Source of the DNA: Geosiphon pyriformis | Taxonomy: Eukaryota > Glomeromycota > Glomeromycetes > Archaeosporales > Geosiphonaceae | Reading direction: 5' to 3' | NCBI GenBank assembly: GCA_016748015.1 | Contig: JAAOMT010000176.1 | Location: forward strand, 169,238-233,237 | DNA: 64,000 nt | Shown here: positions 13,601 through 24,431 of the stretch, piece after piece | Numbering within the stretch: position 1 is the first letter of the stretch | How the letters are laid out: the number at the start of each line of letters is the position of its first letter | Notes under the pieces: generated by a model | What the model saw: only the letters and a program-made list of their open reading frames with translations | The model's database searches: none | Told to the model about the DNA's origin: nothing | Position numbers and translations under genes: made by a program

Positions 13601-14496
13601 ATGGATTTTATGAATTGCAGTCTGCTCGTGATTGGTATCGTGAAGTGACCACCGAGGAGCTCATGCATCATGATTTGATTATATGGTGGATAGAAGTGCA
13701 GGCATTGCTACTTTCACCAATAGCACCACATTGGGCAGAATATATATGGCAAAATGTTCTCGGAAAGGTAAGCTTTTATATTTGTTTTTGAACACAGTTG
13801 ACATTGAGTACATTCATCGCATTTACTTTGCTATTTTTCTTAATTCAAAGCCTGGGCTTATCGTTAATGCCTCCTTCCCTAAACCTACTACACCTCTTGA
13901 TGAAAGTCTGTTGGAAGCTGCTGAATATGTGCGCAAAATGGTTAAATCTGTACGAGATCTTGAGGTGGCTTCGCAAAAGAAGAAAAAAAAGGGCAAGACT
14001 GAGGAGTTTGACCCCACAAAACCAAAACATTTGAAGTTATTTGTCGCCACCCGTTTCCCTGAATGGCAAGATGTTGCTGTAGAGGCATTGAAACACAATT
14101 ACAATGAGGTTAGGTTTTTTACAGGATTCTCTTATAACTCTTTTTTATTAATTGTTTTTTCTTGGTCTTATGCAATAGGAAAACAAAGTGTTTGATGACG
14201 TCAAGGTTCGAGCCATACTTGCAGAAAAAGGAATTCTAAAAAACAAAAAAACCATGCCTTTTGTACAGGAATTTAAGAAACGCGTCGAAAAGTTCGGAAA
14301 ATTAGCATTTAATCGTGCCCTTTTGTTCAATGAACATGAAACTTTAACAATTACCAAGGAGTTCTTCAAACGTAGTCTTGGATATGAAAAATTAGACGTG
14401 CTGAGAACGGATGAAGCGACTGGTGAAGATGAACAGAGGGCGATGGAATTAGCAGTACCGGGGGAACCGGGTGTCGTTTTTAAAAATATTGTGTAA
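10614..14496 (+). CDS. LARS1: Leucyl-tRNA synthetase, cytosolic
   Basis: Nine exons: 10614-10976, 11052-11342, 11416-11765, 11842-12767, 12836-13320, 13391-13506, 13575-13767, 13851-14108, 14179-14496. All have GT-AG borders and consistent phase, and total 1099 aa, as expected for eukaryotic/archaeal-type LeuRS. The enzyme charges tRNA-Leu with leucine in the cytosol. Signature motifs: class I HIGH as HLGH (residues 83-86, within [12 protein letters not shown]); [20 protein letters not shown]; editing (CP1) domain with TLRPETMYGQTN and [19 protein letters not shown] at ~746-750 (nt 13141-13155); anticodon-binding tail with APHWAEYIW and a C-terminal Lys-rich extension. No mitochondrial presequence is evident. 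All catalytic motifs look intact. The gene is convergent with HSBP1, with a 158-bp gap. Confidence 0.98.
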
Positions 14497-14654
14497 ATTT
14501 CTCTCGTAACGAGGAGTATAATTAATTTTATTAATTTATTCGAAACTTAGAATTGAATTTTCGTGGTAATATTTCGATTTTCTTTTAATACTCTTTGAAA
14601 GGTACCAAATTGGAATTTGAAAGTTAAATAATATTGAGATAATTTGTTCTATTT

Positions 14655-15326
14655 TCATCGTGAACTTGTTGCCTCCTGTTTCAAAATTTCTTCAGCGACT
14701 GAGTGTTGCATCAATTCTCCAAGTGATTTTTCCAGCGAATCTATCCGTGTGCTCATGTCATCCACTAATAATAATATTTGTGTTCGTAGGGTTATTGATG
14801 TTAAATGGAAAAACGATGACGAAAATGACTTACTTTTAGAAGTGAGCCGCGAGGACAGATCTTCAAACTTTTCTTGCTGATAAAAAAGAAACAATAAATA
14901 CACCGTGCTTGATTCAAAATATTTGCAGAGTTCCATATATTAATAAAGTTATTTGTTTACCAATTGTTGAATTATCGTCTCAACCTAATAGACCAATCAA
15001 TTCATTTTCAAAAAATGATAACGTATATTTTTTTAGTTTTTCAGAGAGCAAAAGCCCAGTAGACAAAAAAGCAATTCCATATAACTTACAAAGGCGGTTA
15101 GTTCTAATGGAGACTGTATATCGTCAAGAACACTGCTCCCAACAGCACCACTACTACTGACCGAAACAGCGTCAAGTTTTGGGGAAGTTGCTTCGGCGAT
15201 AAGCAAGTTTGAGGAGGATGCCGAAAGGGTGGGTGAGAGTGGTGGTGGTGGTGGTGGTGGTGGAGGCGGGAGCGGGGGAGCTGGCGGCACTGAAGAGGAA
15301 GGCTCTGGCAAGGTTGGTGAAGACAT
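14655..15326 (-). CDS. HSBP1: Heat shock factor binding protein 1 (HSBP1) with proline-rich N-terminal extension
   Basis: Spliced on the minus strand from exons 15326-15090, 14984-14961, 14876-14834 and 14764-14655, giving 137 aa. All introns are GT-AG. The C-terminal half reads ELTAF-VETIIQQL-QEKFEDLSSRLTSK, then MDDMSTRIDSLEKSLGELM, the heptad-repeat coiled coil of HSBP1. HSBP1 binds the trimerisation helices of HSF and dampens the heat shock response. Animal HSBP1 is only about 75 aa. Here exon 1 adds about 70 residues of Ser/Pro sequence including an almost pure polyproline run encoded by (GGT)n at 15238-15263, with no later in-frame ATG before the coiled coil. Splitting over very short exons (24 and 43 bp) would hide this gene from simple ORF calling. 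An HSF gene lies 43 kb away. Confidence 0.92.
15238..15263. repeat. (GGT)n microsatellite coding for polyproline
   Basis: Trinucleotide repeat inside HSBP1 exon 1. On the coding strand it reads CCACC..., giving the polyproline tract. Its length is probably variable. Confidence 0.9.
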
Positions 15327-17929
15327 AATAGGGTTTAGCTGCCCGATTTGAATATTTGCAGCACTGATAAAATTATTAATTGAGATAGTCCATATGCGCG
15401 TGACGTTACTATGATTCTCTTGATAGTGTATGGCCTATTTTCTACACGTATATTCAATAATTAATAAAAAAATTTGGTTTATTTATTTATTTTTTTAAAT
15501 ATTAAAATTTTCTAACAGTTAAGTAGGTAGCAAGATATTGACTTTGAAACTATAAAATTTTTAAAAATAACTTTTAAAAAAAGTATGCTTGCGACTTGGA
15601 ATTGTAATCCAAATCACAGAATTTTAAACAGTAGCAAAAATGTAATTATATCTTAAATAATAAAAAACTAATTATATTTTAAAGCTTAATTTAATTTTAA
15701 CACAAAATTTATTGGTAATTAATTTAATAATAAAATATAATAACAAATTATGTTATACAATACAAATTATAAATATTTTAAAAATAAAAATAATTTTTTG
15801 ATTAATTAGTTATAAAACAATTTTTAAAATTATTTTATTATTTATATTTATTAAAATTATTTTATTAATTATTTATTAAATTCAAAATTTTTTAAGAATA
15901 AATTATTATTGTTATTTTTTAATTATGCTTAAATTTTAATAGTAATTAATTAAAATAATTATAAATACAGAATATATACATATTAAATGTATTTAAATTA
16001 TACTATATGTCTAAACACTAAAATTACAAATTTACAAATACAAAAAACTTAAATTAATTATAAATTTAAAAAAAAATTTTAATATTATTATTAATGCATT
16101 TTAAATATTATTAAATTTTTTTATTGTTTTAACAAAATATAATTTTTTTAGTGTTTATTTTAGTTTTTATAAAATGTTTTAGATGGTTAATTACATATAA
16201 ACCACTTTTACTACATATTATTTTTATTATATAAATATAAATAATAATTAAATTATACAAAATTAATATATAATTAATTATTTAAATTTAAGTTAATAAT
16301 ATTTTTATTTTATTAAAATAATTTTATTTTATTTTATTATGTATTTAATAAGTATAGTCTAATTGCTATCTAGAAATTAGAAACAAACTAAGTATTTTAA
16401 GATTAAATACAATTTATGTACTTTCTATATGTAATCAGTTACTTAAATTAATTTAAATTTTACTATATTAATATTTTAAAAAAAAACTTACTTAAAAAAA
16501 ACATTCTTTAAACAATCTTAAACAATATAATACTATTACTAATTAATTCAACCAGTTACTTAGACATCAGTCTTAATACTAATAAATTTATGTTTTTATA
16601 ATAACATCAAATTAAAAAACATATTATTATTAACTACAGACAAACTTATATAAAAATCAGACATATTAATATTCTTATAATTACATTTAGTTTTTAAAGC
16701 AACTATCTTCTATTTCAACTTATCAACTGTTTTGCTAAAAGTATTCATATATATCAAAATCTTATTAATTTTAAAACTAAATATACTACTTAAAATTAAA
16801 TTATTATTGATAAATTGTTTAAATACAATAACCAAAAAACCAACCAGCTTAATAATAAATTCAATTAGAACAGAAAGCTTGACCAAATTAGATTCCAAAA
16901 AAACTAACCAAAAAAAAACCACAAAAACATCAACTATTATATTAGCAAAAAAAACAGAACCAATTAGAAAACTAAAAACCAAAAAAAACACAAAAGCAAC
17001 AATCTTGACATAAAATTTAACATTAATAAAATTAAACACAAAAGTTTTAAAAGTTTTAAAAAAAAAATGAAACCATTTTATAATTAACAGCCAAATAATC
17101 TAAGTTTTAATATCTAAAACAGTATTAATATTTAGAAATTTCTTACCAAATACAATATTTTCTCAAAGTATTAATTTGAATAATAACAACATCCAAATTA
17201 TTCTGTAAACTAAACATAACTAAGACAAATTAAGAACAATAACCAAAATTAAGTAAATAAGAAATAAAACAAGTCTGGTCACTAACTTGAGAAATAATAT
17301 TACTAATTTTATAAACAGTATAACCAGAAAAAAAGTTAACCAACTTGGTTTTAAACTTATTACAAGACAGAATAATTTTATTTTGATTTATTAAAAAAAA
17401 ATTCTAATACTATTCTTACTTAACAAAATTAATTAATGATTTAAAGCAAATATAATAGTATCTAAATTCTTAAAATAAACAACTACATATTGCCAAATAC
17501 CAACAGACTTTAATACAATACAAATAACTTCTTTAAATATACTAAATACTATTTTAATATTAGTAGCAAACATATTTAAAGACATATTATACAATATAAT
17601 AGCAACAGAAAAAAAACCAAACTCAAAAACCACCAAAAATTTGGCAATCTTAAAAGTGGTCAAACAAATAAAGCTTCTAAGTTCAATTAAAAATACAGTT
17701 TTTAAAAACTGTTAAGAAGCAAACTTTATACAAAAAAGCTTTATATTGTTTTTATAACTGATTTTACATCCAAAAAACCATATATAAACTAAAAAACAGA
17801 TTTAACATAAGCCAATTTAATCTTAAAAATAACACTAAGTATTAGAATAAAGGCCACTTATTTAGCAAATTTTTAACAATTAGTAATAATTTTCTAAGTA
17901 TTTAGGACTTTAATTAAACTAAACCAAAC
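15327..17929. other. Border into AT-rich island and decayed repeat (possible LINE ORF1 remnant)
   Basis: At about 15,460 the composition drops abruptly to almost pure A+T and remains so for 39 kb. From 16,700 to 17,700 the plus strand has a long, stop-poor Lys/Thr/Ser/Asn-rich frame (e.g. 16732-17013) of the kind expected from a C-to-T-eroded, Pro/Thr-rich LINE ORF1. A diverged copy in the same orientation is visible near 53.05-53.30 kb. Function is not established. From 15,460 to 16,700 I see only low-complexity AT sequence. Confidence 0.4.
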
Positions 17930-18075
17930 CAAACTTTGGGTGTTGTTCAAGTTCAGTTTAAATTATAAACCAAACTTAAACTAAACCAATTTTTTAAAGT
18001 AGATTTAGTTCAAATTTAACATTAAATTTTTTTGACAAGTCTAAGTTTGGTTTGAAGTTTATAAACTTGTTTAAG
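17930..18075. repeat. hAT terminal and subterminal repeats
   Basis: Short motifs of the form AAACTTAAACTAAACC and their reverse complement GTTTAAGTTTGGTTT occur many times. This is typical of transposase-binding subterminal regions of hAT elements. Confidence 0.6.
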
Positions 18076-20050
18076 TTTAATGAAATTAAAAAAAATATAA
18101 CTTGTACTATTTGTTCATCAATTATTATTTTGTTTAATTACTATAATCAGTGTTATGATTCAAGAATTTAGCAAAAGAATTCTAAAATAATATAAATTAT
18201 TCAATTATAATATAGTACAATAATAATTCTAAAAAGGTGATAATTAACATAATAGCAAGTACCAACTTATAATAGTAACCAATACCAACTGGTAATAATA
18301 GCAAACACCAGATTAAGATACCAAAAAAAAAGTATTATAATGTGTTTTCTTATAGAACTACAAACATGTATATATACAGTAGCTTTAATATTGAGAAAAA
18401 TAATATCATTCAACAAATCATAAAACAAATTATAAAAACAATTTATTAAACAATTTATTCAACAGTTCTATTTTAATTATCTTTTAGTTTTTACTTTTAA
18501 AAATAAATATTCACAAAAATTTTTAATTAAAAAAAAATAAAAAATAATATTGAAAACTGAATTTAATGTATTAAGAAACTTACTTGTATTATTTATTGAA
18601 TAAAATTATCATTCATCAACTGAATCTCTTAGAAGAATAATCCCTAATCAAAATTATTTATGTTGTTACTAATTAATAAAAGCTTTATTGTAAAAATTAA
18701 GAAAAATGCTAAAGACTATTAATATTCTGTGTTTTAAGATTAGAGAAACACATCAAGCAATTACAAGAATAGTCTCAAAAAAGACTTCAGACAGCAGATA
18801 AATTTCAGTTCAGCCTCTAAGAAAGAGTACATAAACACACACAACAATCAAAAATTGAGAAATAATTTATATTGTAATATTAAAGAGAAAGCCTTTAGTA
18901 TAATAGTAATATTATTATACAAATAGAATTAAGGAACTCACGAGAGACTGATTGTAATTAAAATAGAATATCAGCAATTAAATATACCAAAAAAACCATT
19001 CTATAACATTAGTTAAAAAGGTATATAAAATTATATATATATAACAACTCTACTCTTTAACTTACCAAAATAAATTTATTATCAATATTATCTAATGTTA
19101 TTAAAGATTCAAAATCTAAAATAACAGAATTTGATAATTCAAATAATCTAAATATTAATATATTTGGTAAATATAGTTTTTAGAGTAAAGTATAAGACTA
19201 TTTTAATAAGTTTAAGTAGATGAAAAAAAAAAACAGCTAAATATATGGTTTTTAAAATATGTGTATAAACCATTTTCTTGCAGAATTACAAGTATTACCA
19301 AATTTTTATGGCATTATTTAAAAGCTTTTCACTAAACAGTATATGTTACAATTAAAAAATATTATAAGAAAAAGCAAAATATTTAAAAAGATTGTGAATT
19401 AATTAAAGAAATATTTTAATAAGTGAGATTACTATTTTTTTTTATAATTTTTGTCCAATTTAACTAAAAAACTGCTCTAGTCTTTTATAGTAACTGTTAT
19501 TAATATTAACAATAATAAACTTTGTAACATAATTATTATTTGACTTATTAACTGCTAGCAATCACTTTTTATAGTAAAAGATCTTGAATTAATTGAAATA
19601 TTCTAATATTTAAATTCTATTTCTTAACCTGTTTATGCTAATACAATTAAAAATAGAGTTATAGAACTCTATGTCTTAGGTAGACAAAAATTAAGAATAA
19701 GTATTATTTTTATTATAAAATGTTTCTTTTTTTTTACTTATACTTATAATATAATAGACATACTTAAGTATTATTAAGTTCAATATTTCTTTTATATTAG
19801 ATTTCTGGATATTTTTCAATAACAAAATTTTTGTTTTTATTACTACTTATTATATTAATAACAATTGAGACCTTCAATAAATAATAATTGATTTTGGATT
19901 AATGAGTAGATAACATGATAGAATAAATATTGTAAACAGATTTTTTAAAGTATTAAAAAATTATAGAATTATATTAAAGATATATATATATATTCTTGCA
20001 TAAATTTGGATTAGTTAATGGTCAATGATAAGATTAATATACTATACAAC

Positions 20051-20278
20051 ATATTAATATTATTTAAGACTCAGAGTTATTATAGTATTTATATTATTAA
20101 AAATTGTATTTTTTCAATATTGACTTAAATTGGTTTTCATTATTGTCTTAAAGCTAAATTTTCGGCATTAGTATTATTTAAGACTCAAAGTTATCATAGT
20201 ATTTATATTATTAAAAACTATATTTTTTAATATTAGCTTAAATAGTTTTCATTATTGCCTTAAGCTAAATTTTCAGCC
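20051..20278. repeat. Tandem duplication of ~114 bp
   Basis: Two adjacent copies (20051-20165 and 20166-20278) share the run TTAAGACTCA-AGTTAT-ATAGTATTTATATTATTAAAAA and end with AGCTAAATTTTC-G. They differ at several transitions. They lie inside the hAT fossil and disrupt its reading frame. Confidence 0.85.
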
Positions 20279-20661
20279 AAAAAAGTTAAAAAAGAAGTTT
20301 AAAAAAAGTTATACTTACCTTTTTTTTATACAAGTTTATTATTAATTTTATTAATTATTATTTTTAATAATACTGTAAATAATAATACTTTCATAAAAGA
20401 TTTAGCAAGAAAATTAGAAAAGAAAAACATTTAATAGAACTTAAAAGACATTCAATTTTGATGCTTTGATTATATTCTAAATTTAATAGTGTAAGTGGCT
20501 TTAGATGAAATAAAAAATAATATTTTCAAGATATTTGTTAAAAACCCAAACCAAATATATTTACTTGAAATTTTTTAATGTAAACTTTGTATAAATTAAA
20601 GATTAAAGAACTTAACTCTGCAATCTATATTTTGCTCCAATTTTTTAAGCTTCTTGAACAT

Positions 20662-21623
20662 TGTTATTCATAAAAATTTAAAAATTTTTAATAAGAATAT
20701 AAAGTAGCCAATTAGAGATAAGCATAATAAGAAAAAAATTTCAGAATTTCTCTCAAAAAATTGCAAGATTTCAGGAATTGCAAAATTTTTCTTAAGAAAT
20801 TGTAGGATTTCAGGAATTTTAGAATTCCTTTCAAAGAATTACAAGATTCCAGAAATTTCAGAATTTCTGGTTAGAAGAATTAAAAGAATCTAAAAAATCT
20901 TGTATAATAGTAATTATGTATATATAGCAAGAGTATTAGAAACAGAAAAAAAAATCCAGCTAAGAAATTCAATTTAAAATCAATATTCACAATCCATTAA
21001 TTATTCAATACTTCTTCTTTTAAAAAGTAGTTTTTTACAACTTAAAGTGGAATTCAATTACATATTAGTAAAATATCAATTATTATTTGAATTTATGTTA
21101 TTGTTATTTAATTAAAAAAATATTTATTACTTTTATTCTATTAATACTTTATGTTGATAGAATCTAATACTTAATCACACTGAACCAATAGTTTTTGATC
21201 ATGACTATTGATGAGATACTAATTTTTTATTTTTCTTTTCTTTTTTTTTACTTTTTTTATTTTTTTTATTTTCTTTTGTTTTGTTTTATTATTTACTACT
21301 AAGTAAAAGAATTAAACACTGAGTATTTTGATGTTAAAAATAGTCTGATAAAAGATTCAGAAATAAGAATAGAAATTTAAAGATAGCTTACCAAAAAAAC
21401 ATAACTGCCAAAATAAACTAGCCATTATGCTAAAAAAAAATTCTTGAAATAAACTTCTAAAAAATACTAAAACAACTATTGAATTTCTGTTTATTATATA
21501 AAAAACTCAACCAAAATCTTTAAATTACCAAAATCTTCAGATATTATCAACACTATCAAGTTATTGAGTACCACATTATGAATTTGTTATTTATACCAAC
21601 ACTCCAAATAATTACCTGTAATA
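20662..21623 (+). repeat. LTR-A: 5' LTR of element 2
   Basis: Starts TGTTATTCAT and ends ACCTGTAATA, an eroded form of TG..CA ends. Aligns over its length with LTR-B (38797-39749) and, in reverse complement, with LTR-C and LTR-D. Confidence 0.88.
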
Positions 21624-21650
21624 TTTAGTACTTCCTGTAAGGTATAATTC
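21624..21650 (+). other. Primer-binding site of element 2
   Basis: Two T residues then TAGTACTTCCTGTAAGG. Comparison with elements 1 and 3 suggests an original TGGTGCTTYCTGT, complementary to a tRNA 3' end ...GCACCA. Confidence 0.55.
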
Positions 21651-21837
21651 AACAAAAAATCAGCATCAACAACAATCATCTGGAACAGTAACAGAATCAG
21701 AAAAAATAGAGACAAATCATTTAAAGTTTATAAAAGCATTATTCTAATACTATTAAATTCACCTAAGATTAACAAGTAATCATTGGCCAGCAGAATCAAC
21801 TTTCAATTTTTATATCAATGAAAAGATTAAATTTCAC

Positions 21838-22603
21838 TTGAGAGACCAAAGAAATCTGAAAACAACACTCAACAATTTCTATAGTAAATTATTTCAAAGT
21901 ACTATGCTTTTACAAAATTATTTGTTCACTCCAATAATTACAGAAATCAACAGAAAAATTAAAAAGCACACCAGACAGCAATTTCCTATTATCTTTGCAG
22001 ATAATAAAAAAGAAAAGTTACAAACACCAGCAAAAACACCAAAAAGAATACAACCATCTACTTAAAAAAAACCAAGAGTTGTTTCACCTATTTACCTATT
22101 ATATTATCATACACCAGAAAGTACCATACACATACTATTAAAATCAACATTACAATCAACTGCAAAAAAAATATTACCTCAAGTTATATTCCAAAACAAT
22201 TAAAAAAAAGCCAGATTATTAAGAACCTATGATAATTTTTTTAAAGAATTTAAATTATAACTAACAACTCCATCAGAACTTTGATTACTGCCACCTCAAC
22301 CAAATTTCAAAGCCACTAATCCTTGAAAAAAAACTGACTCAATCAAGAAATTAATTATCAAAACCCAATTCTAGAAAACCCAGAAATACAAACTTCAATT
22401 ATTTAGGCTTAACAAAACCAGAACAATTCAAACCCTGCTCTTATTGTTTCCCAAAACTTACTTTTAGTAATTATGATTGATCTACCACTAGTTGTACCAA
22501 TTGCCAAACAACAGTAACAGCCACAATCACAATCTCACCAACAGCCATAACATTTATTTTAACCACAATTACAACAACTAATCCTAGCACTAATGGTATA
22601 CAT
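21838..22603 (+). pseudogene. Gag of element 2, N-terminal part
   Basis: Open at first (21838-22065, Lys/Gln/Thr-rich, no recognisable fold), then broken by stops up to the insertion point of element 1. The last residues before the insertion read VYI. Gag continues at 32575 with FIIKLENF, matching the uninterrupted MIYIFIAKLKKF of element 3. Confidence 0.7.
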
Positions 22604-23622
22604 TGTTACTGGAGGTTTTTGGTTTCTTTTCTTGAATGTTGTTAATGTTGATTTGCTGTGAATTCACGTTTCCAGGAAGTAGTTGGACCTCCAGTAACTG
22701 AATTTATCTTCAAATTATCTTCTATAATTTGAACTGCTGGGCTTATAAGTAGAATGGCCAATTTCTTGTCAATTACTTTATGTAGTTACGTTATAGTAAA
22801 CATCAACTCTTTTCCAGGAATTGCTCATCTGGAAGCTCACTAAAAAATGTGTAGTTACTTTGCTGTAAAAGTTAACTCTTCTACAAAAATCTCGTCTGTA
22901 GGCTATCCTAATGATTATAATAAGAAAAAAAAAGAAAGAAAATAAAAGAAATGTAAAAAAAATTAAATTTTGTCAAGGAAAATGTTTTTTATCCAGGCCT
23001 GGAGTCACTAACAGTTTACTGAAATTGGTAGCTAATCAATTTCAAAATGTTAGTTGGGTTTTGAGGATTTTCCAAGTGCAATAATTAAAAAATTTGGTTT
23101 TTTTTCGAATTATTTGATATTTATTTCTTTTTGTGTGTATAGGAATGGTTCTAAGTAATAAATCTAAAGTAAAATACATTTTCTTGAAAAGAAAAGCTCT
23201 TCTTTTATACAACTTGTTGTAGTACTAGTTTATGAACTTGCACTTTTTTTCTTTGCTCAAATTTCAGCAAACTAAAAATATATTTTGATGAACTACAAGT
23301 TATTTTGCTGAACTATTGATTAATTTGGATGAACTATTCATAATTTCAGCAAATTTCTATAAATTTTGGCGAATTTTATATAAATTTTGGCAAATTTCTG
23401 TAAATTTCAGTGAATTTTAGAATGTTACAATGTTCAGGGTATTGTGTAATTTGATCATTCTACTTTCTGTTATACTAATTAGATTATTTAATTGAATTGT
23501 AATATGTGATAATTAATTAAATAATAAATGATAATTTGAAATGATATTAATATACTAATTAATTATAGAAATTATAAGGATAATTTTCTTGCTAATTAAT
23601 AGCTAAAATTCTACTGGTAACA
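22604..23622 (-). repeat. 3' LTR of element 1 (left copy)
   Basis: Nearly collinear with the right LTR, differing mainly by C/T and G/A transitions. Four TTTCGGCGA-type motifs seen in the right copy have lost almost all CpGs here (23342-23420). Confidence 0.95.
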
Positions 23623-24268
23623 TAATCTCTTCCTTAAGACTAAGCTCTGTTAAAATCCAAGCACTATCTGTGATATTGAGATAGTGATCCAAAATAATTG
23701 AAGTAATCTGGTCTGAAAATTGTTGAAATTTCAGTTCTGTAAGTTTGCCAATATATTGGACTTTTATTAGTTGCAGTATGAAATTTTGTAGAATATTTTC
23801 ACAAGTATTAAACAAATCATAAAGTCTAAAAGCTGCTCTAAGTTTGTAGTAAGTGTTTGTTGGTCCAGCTGCTGTTTTAAATTCATTGTAAATTTGTTTT
23901 TGTATAGCTTCAAGAGTGAGATTTGTTGCTTCAAGTTCCAGTTTTTGTTCATAAAGTGTCTTTCTAATGTGAAAGTATTTATAGATAGGGGTGTGTTCAT
24001 TGTTCTGTTTATTAAGAAGTAGTAGAAATTTTTGTTGCATTGTAGCATTTAGTGAAATGTCAATAAGAGCAATTAAAAGATTTTCTTCCAGTGCTTGTTT
24101 CAAAAGTCTTGGTAACTTATTTTCAGAGTGACTTCTTGTTTTTTTTCTATAAGAGTGATAGTTCTGTGGATGATTTACTACTGGGGCTGTGGTTTCTTTC
24201 TGAATGTAATTAATTTGACTTCTATTAATTGTTATGGATAAGTCAGGAAGTGTTTTCAAGGCTAACAT
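23603..24268 (-). CDS. Extra ORF of element 1 between integrase and 3' LTR, function unknown
   Basis: An uninterrupted 221-aa frame that ends 20 bp inside the LTR, in a different frame from integrase. Predicted mostly helical, with Leu/Lys/Gln-rich segments (ENLLIALIDISLNATMQQKF, LTLEAIQKQIYNEF, QNFILQLIKVQYIGKL). No signal peptide or transmembrane segment is obvious, so it does not look like an envelope protein. Retention of a clean frame in an element whose polyprotein is riddled with stops is notable, but a 221-codon frame could survive by chance. I do not recognise the family. Confidence 0.55.
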   Translation of the reverse strand: MLALKTLPDLSITINRSQINYIQKETTAPVVNHPQNYHSYRKKTRSHSENKLPRLLKQALEENLLIALIDISLNATMQQKFLLLLNKQNNEHTPIYKYFHIRKTLYEQKLELEATNLTLEAIQKQIYNEFKTAAGPTNTYYKLRAAFRLYDLFNTCENILQNFILQLIKVQYIGKLTELKFQQFSDQITSIILDHYLNITDSAWILTELSLKEEIMLPVEF

Positions 24269-24431
24269 TAACTTTTGGGATATTTGTGAATATTTCGGAG
24301 AATAATCATGGTAAAATTGACTAATTATGAAAAGAGAGAATAAAGAAAATTATTTTTGGATATGGGGTTTTTATTTTGTAATTATTTACTATTTTTGTCT
24401 TTGTGTTTTTATTAAAGAATTATTGTAAAAT

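Larger units (their letters stand above)
17930..20661 (+). mobile_element. hAT-family DNA transposon fossil, 3' end cut off
   Basis: Begins near 17,930 with a hAT-like terminus (TTTGGGTGTTGTTCAAGTTC) followed by subterminal AAACTTAAAC/GTTTAAGTTT motifs. An eroded plus-strand transposase follows: a BED-like start (SKV-stop-DYFNKFK, then KTAKYMVFKIC), then QPVYA-type and YVLGRQKLR segments (~19.6-19.7 kb), then DFGLMS-stop-HDRINIVNRFFKVLKNY (~19.9 kb), and IQF-stop-CFDYILNLIV and VALDEIKNNIFKIF (~20.46-20.55 kb), which match the pattern of hAT 'RCFAHILNLVVQ..ALDEI'. Most stops sit where Trp or Gln is expected. The element stops abruptly where LTR-A of element 2 begins, so the C-terminal dimerisation region and right terminus are missing. 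The assignment is by motif recognition only. Confidence 0.65.

Noticed and set aside
17433-17663. Minus-strand hydrophobic ORF as a membrane protein gene
   Set aside because: It is the antisense of a Lys/Asn/Thr-rich eroded repeat frame. Hydrophobicity follows from T-rich complement.
20940-21660. Short interspersed element (SINE) with tRNA head
   Set aside because: The repeated sequence is the LTR of elements 2/3. No A/B box pair was found.
23603-24268. Envelope gene (endogenous retrovirus-like)
   Set aside because: No signal peptide, transmembrane segment or furin-like site is visible. Kept only as an unknown ORF.
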